Of a stretch of 64,000 bases of DNA, positions 7,206 through 15,955 are shown in pieces. Every line of letters starts with the position of its first letter. The stretch's first letter is position 1. Source of the stretch: Leptospira inadai serovar Lyme str. 10 (GTDB lineage Bacteria > Spirochaetota > Leptospiria > Leptospirales > Leptospiraceae); the NCBI RefSeq assembly GCF_000243675.2, contig NZ_AHMM02000015.1, positions 542,001-606,000 on the forward strand, written 5' to 3'. A program made the translations under genes and the position numbers. A model generated the notes under the pieces. The model did no database searches. It saw only the letters and a program-made list of their open reading frames with translations, and was not told the origin of the DNA.

Positions 7206-8491
7206 CCGGAAAAAGATTGTCTATAGAGTAGAAACCAGGCAAGGGACAAGAACGCCAAACCGCCGATAATCGCAAGATTTGCCTTGCTAAAACCGAATAG
7301 AATTGCCGTAGCGACTAGAATCGCTAGTCTCGCGGGTTCCATATAAAGCGCCCATCGTTTTAAATCCAGGATCCCTCCGATAGAGACCAAAGAAAGAAAA
7401 CTTAGGACAAAGATCGTATATTGAATGTTAGTCGGAATGATGGAAATTTTTACGAGCATCGCAAAGGTCCCTGCAACGGTTGCCGCGAACCAAACCAAAG
7501 AGTAAGCCGTTAATCCGGTAGGCAACGAAACATCATATTTTTTGAAAGTTTTTACGTTCACTTCGGGAATCGGATACTGTCCGCCCAGTTCCCGGGGCCT
7601 CCAGCCGGGTACGGCTAGGAAAACCTTAATTTTGTCGATCCACCGAGAGGATTTCCAGGCAAGCTCGAACATCTCCCACCAATAATGTACGTTCGCCCAA
7701 ATCGGGTTGAAACTTCGAAGAGGTTTTACGGTTCCATATACCGGGGCCTCCTCTTCTTTCTGGAAAGTGCCGAACCATTTGTCGAAGATGATCAAGGTTC
7801 CGCCATGGTTTTTATCGATGTATTTAGGATTGATTCCATGATGCACTCTATGGTGGGAAGGCGTATTGAATATCGCTTCGAACCAGGAAGGTAGCTTATC
7901 GATCGCTTTTGTATGAATCCAAAACTGGTAGATTAAGTTCAGTTCTCCGTTTAAAATCATGACGATCGGAGGGAACCCTAATAATGCGAGAGGCAGGTAG
8001 AAGACCCAGGAAAAGAGGGAATGGAAGCTGGCCTGTCGTAAAGCGACCGTTAGGTTATATTCTTCGCTCTGATGGTGAACTACGTGTCCAGCCCATAGAA
8101 AATTGACCTCGTGACTAAGGCGATGATTCCAGTAATACGCTAGATCGTACAGGACGAAGCAGGTAAGCCAAACGAGGAGAACGATGGACACCGACCAGGT
8201 CTCGACGGAAATGCCTAGAAGATCCTGAGCTGGCATCCAAGAAACTCTTTCGCTAGGCCAGGCCGGAAGGTCGAAAATCCTCCAATTTTTATATATCCAG
8301 AGATACGCCAGGAAGATCGTCGTCTTAAAAATGATTCCGAATATTTGACTCGAGACTCCCGCACTCAGATCATTAATCGAGTCGTTTAAGCGATATAGTC
8401 CTCGTTTCTTGTACCAGGAAAAGAATAGTTCCAATCCGATTAACAGGAAAAAGAAAGGAATTGCGATGGTGATAAGGTTTATTTTTTCCAT
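7157..8491 (-). CDS. Fatty acid hydroxylase superfamily protein (AGMO-like)
   Basis: A 444-residue integral membrane di-iron enzyme of the sterol desaturase/fatty acid hydroxylase superfamily. The eight-histidine metal site is complete: HRLSH (123-127), HVVHH (136-140) and HHRVHH (213-218). Hydrophobic segments lie at about residues 5-25, 50-68, 98-120 and 155-190, with four more in the C-terminal third. Layout and length resemble alkylglycerol monooxygenase (TMEM195), which cleaves ether lipids, but related enzymes hydroxylate sterols or fatty acids, so the substrate is open. Single gene on the minus strand. Its last 15 codons lie inside repeat b. Confidence 0.85.
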   Translation of the reverse strand: MEKINLITIAIPFFFLLIGLELFFSWYKKRGLYRLNDSINDLSAGVSSQIFGIIFKTTIFLAYLWIYKNWRIFDLPAWPSERVSWMPAQDLLGISVETWSVSIVLLVWLTCFVLYDLAYYWNHRLSHEVNFLWAGHVVHHQSEEYNLTVALRQASFHSLFSWVFYLPLALLGFPPIVMILNGELNLIYQFWIHTKAIDKLPSWFEAIFNTPSHHRVHHGINPKYIDKNHGGTLIIFDKWFGTFQKEEEAPVYGTVKPLRSFNPIWANVHYWWEMFELAWKSSRWIDKIKVFLAVPGWRPRELGGQYPIPEVNVKTFKKYDVSLPTGLTAYSLVWFAATVAGTFAMLVKISIIPTNIQYTIFVLSFLSLVSIGGILDLKRWALYMEPARLAILVATAILFGFSKANLAIIGGLAFLSLAWFLLYRQSFSGWKEIDPSKEIQSRTA

Positions 8492-8655
8492 ACGTTCGTT
8501 CTCTACGAATCATCTCTCTTGAAATTAATAGGGTCAATCCAAAACTAGCGAAGCAATCGGATTCCAATTTTTATCATAACGGTTGGTTGAAAAAATTCAA
8601 GACCTAGCGGATGCCGGTTGACTAAAATAAGAATCGTTTTGAAGATTCCCTCCTT

Positions 8656-9726
8656 ATGGCTTCGAAAGAATGGTTACTGTATGGGGCAAATGGATATACC
8701 GGCGAGTTAATTGCTCGTAGAGCGGTTTCTCGAGGAATGAAGCCGGTTCTCGCCGGCAGAAGTCCCGCAAAAATCGAAGCTCTTGCAAAAGAATTAAGGT
8801 TGGAATACAGAGTCTTCGGCCTAGACGATCCAGAGATGATAAAAAAGAACGTTCGTTCATTTTCGCTCGTCCTTCATTGCGCGGGGCCATTCATTTCGAC
8901 GTCCATTCCGATGGCCGAAGCATGCATCTCTCAAAAAGTTCATTACCTGGACATTACCGGCGAAATTCCGGTTTACGAATCTTTATTCTCTTTAAATCAA
9001 TCGGCTCAGGAAGCCGGAATCCTACTCTTGCCGGGAGTCGGTTTTGATATAGTGCCGACGGATTGCGTAGCTGCCGCTTTGAAAAAAAAATTACCATCCG
9101 CATCCGAGTTGGAGCTTGCTTTCGTCGGCTTGACCGAAGTTTCTCCGGGAACGATGAAAAGCGCCCTCGCTCAGCTTCCGCACGGTTCTAAAATTCGAAA
9201 GAACGGAGAACTGGTCGGAGTTCCCCATCTAAGCTCGAGTCGGACGATATCAATCAAAGATAAAACATATCGGGTATACGGAATTCCTTGGGGAGACGTG
9301 TTTACGGCCTACATTTCGACGGGCATTCCGAATATCCAGGTGTTCACCGATATTCCCGAAGGACAGGTTAAGGCGATGAAATATCTAAAGCCATTCTTAT
9401 CCATATTAAAGTTTTCTTTTATACTGAAATTGCTGCAGCTCCTTGTGGGAAAAACCGTAAAAGGGCCGGGAGAAGAAACTAGAACGAACGTGAAGACCCG
9501 CGTGTGGGGAGAAGCTCGAGCCCAATCCGGAAAGTCAGTTTCTTTACTATTGGAATGCAAAGAAGGTTACGAGTTCACGATCGAATCTTCGATTCTTGCC
9601 GTGCAAAAGGTATTGAACGGGAAGGGTGGAAAAGGAGGCTTTCGTACTCCTAGTCTAGCCTTCGGTTCCGACTTCGTGTTAGAAGTCCCCGGCTCTAAAT
9701 GGGAATTCACGGAACGGAAAGAGTGA
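8656..9726 (+). CDS. Saccharopine dehydrogenase-fold NAD(P)-binding protein
   Basis: A 356-residue protein with an N-terminal Rossmann motif, YGANGYTGELIA (about residues 8-19), followed by 'PVLAGRSPAKIEALA'. It continues with 'VLHCAGPF' and 'HYLDITGEIPV', typical of the saccharopine dehydrogenase/trans-acting enoyl reductase family. Members of this branch are mostly uncharacterised oxidoreductases; lysine metabolism should not be assumed. The C-terminal half is less conserved. It is divergent from the hydroxylase gene across about 160 bp. A CTCCTT stretch precedes the ATG, which is weak as a ribosome binding site. Confidence 0.8.
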   Translation: MASKEWLLYGANGYTGELIARRAVSRGMKPVLAGRSPAKIEALAKELRLEYRVFGLDDPEMIKKNVRSFSLVLHCAGPFISTSIPMAEACISQKVHYLDITGEIPVYESLFSLNQSAQEAGILLLPGVGFDIVPTDCVAAALKKKLPSASELELAFVGLTEVSPGTMKSALAQLPHGSKIRKNGELVGVPHLSSSRTISIKDKTYRVYGIPWGDVFTAYISTGIPNIQVFTDIPEGQVKAMKYLKPFLSILKFSFILKLLQLLVGKTVKGPGEETRTNVKTRVWGEARAQSGKSVSLLLECKEGYEFTIESSILAVQKVLNGKGGKGGFRTPSLAFGSDFVLEVPGSKWEFTERKE

Positions 9727-9819
9727 TTCGATTCGACGACTGTCGTTTTGACTTTCGCCGAGACCTTCGATTAAAAAATTTCTTTACACTTTCGGTGGAC
9801 GCGTAATATTTCCTTTCGC

Positions 9820-10275
9820 ATGAACGAGACTTTTTTTATTCGTAATTTATACAAAATCGTTCTCGTTCTATTTGTCGGATCGCATTCTTTTTGTTCCGGT
9901 GTGAATATACTTACCGTAACGAACGTGGAATCTTCGACCCATCCGGTCGTAGGAGATTCCAATTTTCTCCAAATTTTATCGAAGGGAAATTGGATTTTCT
10001 CCAAGCAATCGACCGTCAGCGGGATTCCACAGCAAGGAGAAGTCGTATTGTCCTCTTCCTCGTGTGCCAGAAGTTTTCTCGGGTTAGTCGGCTGGGGAGA
10101 TTCCTCCTTGGAGGAGGTTTTGAGACGATCGAATATTAAGAAAATTGCATTCGTGGAATACACTCAGGAGGCATGGCTTTCCGGCCTTTTGTTTCATTCC
10201 TTTTGTACTGTCGTAAGCGGGGAAACCGTGTCGGAGAAAGATTCCTCCATTCCGAAAGGGGACGATCCTCGCTGA
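9820..10275 (+). CDS. TRL-like family lipoprotein (array member 1)
   Basis: A 151-residue secreted protein. The hydrophobic signal segment (about residues 12-25) ends in HSFCSG, a spirochaetal lipobox candidate with cysteine 26. The mature part has the TRL-like layout: a small strand-rich N-terminal part, a conserved 'CARSFLGLVGWGDSSLEEVLRRSNIKKIAFVEY' block, and a closing 'FCTVVSGE'. TRL-like proteins are small lipoproteins of unknown function, named from a gene near tRNA-Leu loci. It is the first of six lipoprotein genes on the plus strand. No clear ribosome binding site precedes the ATG. Confidence 0.75.
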   Translation: MNETFFIRNLYKIVLVLFVGSHSFCSGVNILTVTNVESSTHPVVGDSNFLQILSKGNWIFSKQSTVSGIPQQGEVVLSSSSCARSFLGLVGWGDSSLEEVLRRSNIKKIAFVEYTQEAWLSGLLFHSFCTVVSGETVSEKDSSIPKGDDPR

Positions 10276-10306
10276 TCGGAACGTATAAGACTCCGTGATT
10301 TTAACG

Positions 10307-10738
10307 ATGAATACCAAGATTCTCTCGATTCTGCTTCTTTCCTTTTTCATAAAATGTACCGGATGGAATCTTTTGAGCGCCGGATCTCCAAGAATCGAGA
10401 CGCATCCGATTCGCGGGGGAAGCAACCCTGCCCAGTCGATTTCGAGAGGAGGGTTTCTCTTTTTCGAAACAAGTACTTGGACGGGAGATCTTTCAAAATC
10501 GGAACCGGCCGATTTCGGGGAATCCTGCGCCTATAGCATTTTTTCCGTTTATGCATACGGTGATGCTAGTGTGGAAGCTTCCATGCGGAACGGAAATATT
10601 CGGGACGTCGGGTTTGTCGAATTCGATCAGATCGCGGTTTTAGGAGGCACAGTGTACCAATCTTTTTGCACGGTTGTTTGGGGACGACGGAGGGCGGAGT
10701 CGATCCGACCGGCGCGTTCCGACGGAGAAAAAAAATGA
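10307..10738 (+). CDS. TRL-like family lipoprotein (array member 2)
   Basis: 143 residues from ATG 10307, chosen because it directly begins a signal peptide (MNTKILSILLLSFFIKC) with the lipobox cysteine at 17; a GTG at 10295 is possible. The TRL core is present: 'CAYSIFSVYAYGDASVEASMRNGNIRDVGFVEFDQ', ending 'FCTVVWG'. An extra charged tail of about 16 residues follows. Its stop overlaps the start of the next gene by 4 bases (ATGA), so translation is coupled. Confidence 0.75.
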   Translation: MNTKILSILLLSFFIKCTGWNLLSAGSPRIETHPIRGGSNPAQSISRGGFLFFETSTWTGDLSKSEPADFGESCAYSIFSVYAYGDASVEASMRNGNIRDVGFVEFDQIAVLGGTVYQSFCTVVWGRRRAESIRPARSDGEKK

Positions 10739-11082
10739 GCCAGTCCCGAAAGTTTTACGTTATAGTCCGAATCTATCTTTCACTATTCCTCCTCTCTATA
10801 GTCGCCATGAACTGCGCATCGGGGCCCGTATCCGGTCTACTCTATTCGAAGACTTCATTTCCGGGTACCATCAATCCGGATGTCTCGGTTCGTAGAGAAT
10901 CGAGAGCCCAGGGTTGTATTCATAATTTCCTGACCCTTTTTTCCGTCGGCAATGCGGGAGCCGGTGAAATCGCATTTAAGAATGGAATTGCCCGGATTTC
11001 ATTGATCGATCATTCTAGCATGCAAATTCTGACTCTTCTCTATCGAAATTACTGTACGATCGTAATTGGAGAGAAAGGATGA
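10735..11082 (+). CDS. TRL-like family lipoprotein (array member 3)
   Basis: 115 residues from ATG 10735, which overlaps the previous stop. A longer frame opening at GTG 10666 would put a charged region before the signal peptide and is unlikely. The signal segment ends at AMNCAS (cysteine near 24). The mature part retains the TRL pattern in a diverged form: 'CIHNFLTLFSVGNAGAGEIAFKNGIARISLID' and 'YCTIVIGEKG'. Paralogous to its neighbours and coupled to the next gene by a further 4-base overlap. Confidence 0.7.
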   Translation: MSQSRKFYVIVRIYLSLFLLSIVAMNCASGPVSGLLYSKTSFPGTINPDVSVRRESRAQGCIHNFLTLFSVGNAGAGEIAFKNGIARISLIDHSSMQILTLLYRNYCTIVIGEKG

Positions 11083-11417
11083 AGAGTTCGATTTTCCGTT
11101 TATCGTTCGTTTTGCTGATTGCATGCGCTTCCTGCACATCGACGCCGGAACCGGGCTGGATCTATACGAATAATAAGTATCATTTATCGACGGACTCCGC
11201 GGGACATACCGTCACTTCGGCTAGGATTTTGAAAAAGGGAGAATCCTGTACTTTCGGATCCGTCCTTTTTTACTTCGGTTATTACGGACAGCAGGTCTCT
11301 TTGAAGGAAACTCTCCTTAGGAGCAGGATTTCGAAAGTGGCTTTAGTGGATCGAAGTACCGAAAGCTATCTGATGGGGTTGGTTTATTTCGATTGCGTCG
11401 AGGTCTGGGGGGAATGA
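11079..11417 (+). CDS. TRL-like family lipoprotein (array member 4)
   Basis: A 112-residue protein. The signal peptide MKSSIFRLSFVLLIACASC ends in a good lipobox. The mature part has 'GESCTFGSVLFYFGYYGQQVSLKETLLRSRISKVALVDRS' and ends 'FDCVEVWGE', a diverged TRL core. It overlaps the genes on both sides by 4 bases, so members 3, 4 and 5 must be translated from one message. Confidence 0.7.
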   Translation: MKSSIFRLSFVLLIACASCTSTPEPGWIYTNNKYHLSTDSAGHTVTSARILKKGESCTFGSVLFYFGYYGQQVSLKETLLRSRISKVALVDRSTESYLMGLVYFDCVEVWGE

Positions 11418-12148
11418 TTCGAAACGGAAACCCTCTATCCCGGTTTCATAACCGGCATCGGGGAATTTTAATATTTCATACTATTTTTATCCTCTTATCT
11501 CTTTTTAACTGTATTTCTTTGCGAGTGTACGTCCCCCGTACATACCCCGATCCTCGCGACGGTTTCCTGCAATGGAAAAAATACAAAGATCTGGGAACGT
11601 TCGTGGCATCCGGTTCCATCGTCGAGCCGTCGATTAGTGTCGAGTTTCCCGAAGAATCGGCAACCCAGTTTGCTAAACGCAATCCTAGTTGGCTATTTTT
11701 GGCTCCGAATTATCTAAAGAACGAATACGGTCCGTTGACTTCTCTTATGAGAAAGGAATTTTCGGAGCATCCGGACGAGTACAAGGGAAACTATCGGGTC
11801 CTTATAAAGAAATTCGATTTATCTACGAAGGACAATTGGATCGTGCATCCGTTTACGAATCTTGTCCGCGTAAATTTCGAAGCGGATGTTTTTTCACCGG
11901 GAAAGAATGATCCGATTTGGCAATTTCGTTTTCAAGACAGTATCGAATCGGCCACTACGGACGCTATGTTCGTTATCTCCACGATTTCCGTCGTCGGATG
12001 GATTATTTATCTGCCATATCTCGGTTATAGGGGAAATCGCGAAGACCAATTGAATCAGCTCGGTCGAATTGCTCTATTAGAATTTTTTGAAGGATGGAAG
12101 CGTCATCCCGTGTTGGGTTCGTTCCATCCGTCGGGAAAGAGGGACTAG
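11414..12148 (+). CDS. Putative lipoprotein of unknown function
   Basis: 244 residues from ATG 11414, which overlaps the preceding stop by 4 bases. The hydrophobic segment at about residues 18-32 ends in LFNC, a lipobox candidate. The mature part is not TRL-like; I recognise no domain. It contains a conserved-looking central region ('YKGNYRVLIKKFDLSTKDNW') and a hydrophobic segment near residues 176-200 that may touch the membrane. The pattern is reminiscent of small lipoproteins that carry one C-terminal membrane segment. Its position in the coupled array suggests a shared envelope role. Confidence 0.6.
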   Translation: MIRNGNPLSRFHNRHRGILIFHTIFILLSLFNCISLRVYVPRTYPDPRDGFLQWKKYKDLGTFVASGSIVEPSISVEFPEESATQFAKRNPSWLFLAPNYLKNEYGPLTSLMRKEFSEHPDEYKGNYRVLIKKFDLSTKDNWIVHPFTNLVRVNFEADVFSPGKNDPIWQFRFQDSIESATTDAMFVISTISVVGWIIYLPYLGYRGNREDQLNQLGRIALLEFFEGWKRHPVLGSFHPSGKRD

Positions 12149-12149
12149 G

Positions 12150-13031
12150 ATGAGCGGAACCAAGTTCTTAACCCTTCTTATTTTCGGCACCTTTTTGCAG
12201 TTCGGATGTCTGTATTCGGCCGAAAAAAGGTACACGATAGGACAGCCTTACGATCCAACCGAAGAATATTATTTTTCGGAAGATAATCCTCAGTTCGAGG
12301 AAGGGGTCCCGAATAGTTTCCTGGACGGGTTGGGGAATATCTTGGGGGTTTTGAGTAAAATCGTAATCGGAGACAAGCGAATGAGCAATCATAGAATCTC
12401 CGAGGAGACTAAGAATTTTTTAAAGGAATATATCAAAGATAATAATCTTAGCGATGTCAAGGTCCGCTTTAACCAATATTCTCCGGGTAGCGATTTTATG
12501 AGACTCTGGAGATCCAAAAACGTGAACCCTTTATTAAAGTGGACTTTCGGTTTGCTTACCTGGGTTATAGAACTGGTTTTTCCCGAACGAATTTTTGCGA
12601 ATTGCGGCCTGCCATACGTATGCGGCGGGGATCATTATAATCCTTATACGAATACGATTCATATTTATTCCGATCTTCCTGCCGCAGCAGTACATGAGGG
12701 AGGTCACGCGAAGGATTTTTCACTCCGTAAATATAGAAGTTTATATACCTTCTCGTACATGATTCCGATCTTGGGAACCTTCTATCCGGAAGCCCGGGCG
12801 TCCGACGATGCCATTCGATATTTTCGATATCGATGCGATCTCGCGACTCAAATGCATGCATTCCACGTTTTATATCCGGCGTACGGATCCTACATAGGCG
12901 GGCAATTCATCGGATTGGTCGGGGTCATTCCGGGATATATCGTAGGGTCCAGGAGTGCTACGGAAGTTTTACGCCGAGAAGAGCCCCGCGAATGCCAAAT
13001 CGCGAAAGAATTGGAATCTAAGAAAAAATAA
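12150..13031 (+). CDS. Lipoprotein with HEGGH zinc-protease-like motif
   Basis: 293 residues from ATG 12150, one base after the preceding stop. The signal peptide ends in QFGC (cysteine near 20). The motif AVHEGGHAKDF around residues 180-190 fits the HExxH zinc site of metallopeptidases. A downstream 'EARASDDAIRYF' could supply the third metal ligand, as in gluzincin-like families (HExxH...E). Two hydrophobic stretches occur, one at about 125-140 and one near 250. No known family is certain. It closes the lipoprotein array, and a copy of the GGACAGA-type repeat follows about 25 bases after its stop. Confidence 0.6.
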   Translation: MSGTKFLTLLIFGTFLQFGCLYSAEKRYTIGQPYDPTEEYYFSEDNPQFEEGVPNSFLDGLGNILGVLSKIVIGDKRMSNHRISEETKNFLKEYIKDNNLSDVKVRFNQYSPGSDFMRLWRSKNVNPLLKWTFGLLTWVIELVFPERIFANCGLPYVCGGDHYNPYTNTIHIYSDLPAAAVHEGGHAKDFSLRKYRSLYTFSYMIPILGTFYPEARASDDAIRYFRYRCDLATQMHAFHVLYPAYGSYIGGQFIGLVGVIPGYIVGSRSATEVLRREEPRECQIAKELESKKK

Positions 13032-13501
13032 ATTTCCAAATTCGTAAGCCTTTCAGAGGACTGAAGACAGATGCGTTCGCTTTGCTCACGCTAGACAGAA
13101 GCTGCTAGATGTTGGAAAAGTTATAGAAGTAGAGGAAAGATCCCAGTGTCCTCATAAAAATCTTTCTGTAGAACATGGAAATTAGGTATACCAACCGGTC
13201 TGTCTTCTGCAGAGGACTGAACATTGATGAGCAAGGTTTCCCTGTTCTGGAGAAAGATTCCTACGGTACCAGCGGATTCTTCCCGAAGTCCTCAATTTTT
13301 TCATGGATAAACTCTTATCAAAAATCCGAGAGTTCCGGAAAACCGGTCTTAAGAACTTGCATTTTGTTCTTTATTCAATATTATTGTATATTTATTGTAC
13401 AACTGGAAATAAATAGATTAAAAAATAAGCGATAAATCTAAATTCTGCTTGTTAAATAGAAGGCATGGCCATATCTTCCGGTAAGAGATGGAGGAATTTC
13501 T
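13032..13501. other. Intergenic region with repeat and upstream region of ATP-grasp gene
   Basis: The left half (from about 13055) holds a copy of the dispersed repeat. The right half, about 13360-13430, is very AT-rich and probably contains the promoter of the ATP-grasp gene. The ribosome binding site GGAGGAA (13490-13496) sits just before ATG 13502. No gene is supported. Confidence 0.55.
13055..13225. repeat. Dispersed GGACAGA-type repeat, copy 2
   Basis: Contains CAGAGGACTGAAGACAGATGCG, the hairpin-forming TTCGCTTTGCTCACGC segment, then GACAGAAGCTGCTAGATGTTGG, AAAGTTATAGAAGTAGAGGAAAGATCCC and a closing CTGTCTTCTGCAGAGGACTGA. It has the same order and orientation as the cores at 2293-2737, with a single core. 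Confidence 0.75.
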
Positions 13502-14932
13502 ATGCTCCTGACAAACTATCAAACAGATTCGTTTTACGATGAGATGTTCTCGCCCGAAGGCGGGATTCGGCAAAGTTACCATATCCTGAAATCCAGAATC
13601 GAGGGAATGGACGACAAGGAGTTGTTCAAACGCAAAAGCTCTGCGGAAAAAGCTCTGCTCTCTTTGGGGATTACGTTTAACGTTTACGGTGATGATGAGG
13701 AGGAGGAGAGGATCATGCCTTTCGATATCATTCCCAGAATCGTAACGGCTCACGAGTGGAAAAAATTAGAGGAAGGATTAAAGCAACGAATCCGGGCGCT
13801 CAATCTTTTTGTTCAGGATATTTACGGCAAAGAAAAAATCATCAAAGACGGAATCATTCCTGCTGAAATCATTTATAGCAGCACCGGTTACTTAAAGGAA
13901 TGCAAAGGGGTCGTTCCTCCTAAGGGTACTTGGATTCATATCACGGGGACGGATCTGGTTCGGGACGGAGACGGTAGAATGCTCGTGCTCGAGGATAATC
14001 TTCGATGTCCGTCCGGAGTCTCCTACGTATTAGAAAATCGTGAAGTTATGAAAAAGACGTTTCCGGAATTATTCGCAAGTCTTTCCGTTCGTCCGATTTA
14101 CGATTATCCGATTCGACTGCGCGGTATGCTGGAACATATTTCCGGAAAACCCGGTCCGAATATCGCGGTTTTGACTCCGGGAATCTATAACTCCGCCTAT
14201 TATGAACACAGCTTTTTAGCCTCCAAGATGGGAGTTCCTCTGGTCGAGGGAACCGATCTGACGGTTAAGGACGATAAACTTTACATGAGGACCACTCATG
14301 GATTAAAACAGGTGGATGTTCTTTATCGTAGAATCGACGATATCTTTCTGGATCCGAAGGTATTCCGTAAGGATTCCCTGCTTGGCGTACCCGGGATTTT
14401 CGAAGCGTTTAGAAAAGGAAACGTCGCTTTGGCAAACGCGCCGGGTACCGGAGTCGCCGACGACAAGGTAATATATTCTTTCGTGCCCGAAATCATTAAG
14501 TATTATCTGGGCGAAGAGGCGATCATTCCGAACGTCCCGACTTATCTTTGTTCGAGGGAAAAGGATCTGAAATATGTCCGCGAGAATATCGCGAATCTAG
14601 TCGTAAAAGCTGCGAACGGCGCGGGCGGGTACGGTATGATTATCGGTCCGGTTGCAAGTCAAACGGAACGGGAGGAATTCATTAAAAAGGTGAATGCGGA
14701 TCCGCGAAATTACATCGCGCAGCCGGTGTTGAGTCTTTCCCGAGTTCCCACTTTGGTGGAGGATAAATTAGAGGGTCGTCACGTCGACTTGCGTCCGTTC
14801 ATTCTTTATGGAGAAGATATCTATGTGATGCCCGGAGGGTTGACGAGAGTCGCTTTACGAAAAGGATCTTTGGTAGTGAATTCCTCCCAAGGCGGAGGAT
14901 CCAAAGACACTTGGGTGATGGGTCAAGGATGA
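13502..14932 (+). CDS. Circularly permuted type 2 ATP-grasp protein
   Basis: A 476-residue protein of the CP_ATPgrasp_2 family (formerly DUF404/DUF407). Hallmarks present: '[15 protein letters not shown]' (about 55-70), '[18 protein letters not shown]' (about 162-179), '[13 protein letters not shown]' (about 226), a glycine-rich loop [10 protein letters not shown] (about 371-380), and a C-terminal '[26 protein letters not shown]'. ATP-grasp enzymes join a carboxylate to an amine via acyl phosphate. This family is predicted by comparative genomics to act as a peptide or amide ligase together with alpha-E and transglutaminase-like proteins, which follow directly here. The loop and ED/N residues are intact, so an active ligase is likely. 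Strong ribosome binding site GGAGGAA. Confidence 0.9.
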   Translation: MLLTNYQTDSFYDEMFSPEGGIRQSYHILKSRIEGMDDKELFKRKSSAEKALLSLGITFNVYGDDEEEERIMPFDIIPRIVTAHEWKKLEEGLKQRIRALNLFVQDIYGKEKIIKDGIIPAEIIYSSTGYLKECKGVVPPKGTWIHITGTDLVRDGDGRMLVLEDNLRCPSGVSYVLENREVMKKTFPELFASLSVRPIYDYPIRLRGMLEHISGKPGPNIAVLTPGIYNSAYYEHSFLASKMGVPLVEGTDLTVKDDKLYMRTTHGLKQVDVLYRRIDDIFLDPKVFRKDSLLGVPGIFEAFRKGNVALANAPGTGVADDKVIYSFVPEIIKYYLGEEAIIPNVPTYLCSREKDLKYVRENIANLVVKAANGAGGYGMIIGPVASQTEREEFIKKVNADPRNYIAQPVLSLSRVPTLVEDKLEGRHVDLRPFILYGEDIYVMPGGLTRVALRKGSLVVNSSQGGGSKDTWVMGQG

Positions 14933-14943
14933 GTAAATAGGCA

Positions 14944-14960
14944 CCGGGTAAAATTCCCGG
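14944..14960 (+). promoter_or_regulatory. Small hairpin between ATP-grasp and alpha-E genes
   Basis: CCGGG and CCCGG with a 7-base loop, in the 69-bp gap between the two genes. There is no T-run. It may be a processing or attenuation hairpin within the operon. Confidence 0.3.
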
Positions 14961-15001
14961 CAAGCGGAACCGTAGTAAAAAACGAACTAGAGAGGTTTCC
15001 T

Positions 15002-15946
15002 ATGCTGAGCCGAGTCGCCGAGTCCGTTTATTGGATGAATCGATACATGGAGAGAGCGGAGAATTATTCCCGCTTCCTCGACGTAAATTTCCAGCTTTCT
15101 TTGGATTTAAACGAAGATGCGAATCGTCAGTGGATGCCGTTGGTCTACACGACGGGAGATAACGAGCTTTTTACGAAGAAATATTCCCTTCCGACAAAGG
15201 AGAACGTCATCCATTTTATGAGTCTGGATATCGAAAATCCAAACTCTATTATGAATTGCTTAATTAGAGCCCGGGAAAACGCGAGAACGATTCGCGAGAA
15301 TATCTCCACGCCTATGTGGGAAGTAATCAACGAGTTTTATCTTACTTTTAGGACGAGGAAGAGATTCGAAGAATCCGACATGCCAGGCATCGCGGAATTT
15401 TTTAAATCGATCAGGAATCAATGCTTATTATTTTACGGATGTCAAGAGGCCACTATTTCGCACGACGAAGTTTGGCACTTCGCGCTGTTGGGACGTTTAT
15501 TGGAAAGAGCAGATAAGACGACTCGGATTCTGGATATGAAATATTTCATTTTGCTTCCGTCTCACGAGGAAACAGGATCGACTTTGGACCTAATTCAATG
15601 GCTTTCTCTCTTGAAATCAGCGAGTGCCCACGAGATGTTTAATCGGATCTATACGAGGATCACGCCTAAGAATATAGCTCAATTCCTGATCCTGGATAAG
15701 CTGTTCCCTAGGGCGATCCGATTTTGTTTATCCAAAACCTTCGATAGCTTAAAGATTCTAAGCGGTACCGACAAGGATTCATACGCGAACGAAACGGAAC
15801 GTAAGGTAGGATTGTTGTTATCCGAAATGAATTACGCTTCCATCGACGAGATTTTCGGAACCGGCATGCATGAATATCTGGATCAATTGCAGGTAAGATT
15901 GAACGGTATCGCGTCGGAATTGGACGAAACGTACTTTAGGAATTGA
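15002..15946 (+). CDS. Alpha-E domain protein (DUF403)
   Basis: A 314-residue, almost wholly helical protein of the alpha-E family. The typical opening 'MLSRVAESVYWMNRYMERAENYSRFLDV' (residues 1-28) and conserved 'RENARTIRENISTPMWEVINE' (about 99-119) are present. Also seen is 'WHFALLGRLLERADKTTRILDMKY' (about 160-183). Alpha-E domains are found only alongside CP ATP-grasp and transglutaminase-like proteins and are thought to assist the ligase, possibly binding or carrying its substrate. It follows the ATP-grasp gene by 69 bp and has its own GAGAGG ribosome binding site. Its stop lies 9 bases before the transglutaminase start. Confidence 0.9.
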   Translation: MLSRVAESVYWMNRYMERAENYSRFLDVNFQLSLDLNEDANRQWMPLVYTTGDNELFTKKYSLPTKENVIHFMSLDIENPNSIMNCLIRARENARTIRENISTPMWEVINEFYLTFRTRKRFEESDMPGIAEFFKSIRNQCLLFYGCQEATISHDEVWHFALLGRLLERADKTTRILDMKYFILLPSHEETGSTLDLIQWLSLLKSASAHEMFNRIYTRITPKNIAQFLILDKLFPRAIRFCLSKTFDSLKILSGTDKDSYANETERKVGLLLSEMNYASIDEIFGTGMHEYLDQLQVRLNGIASELDETYFRN

Positions 15947-15955
15947 TATTTACGC

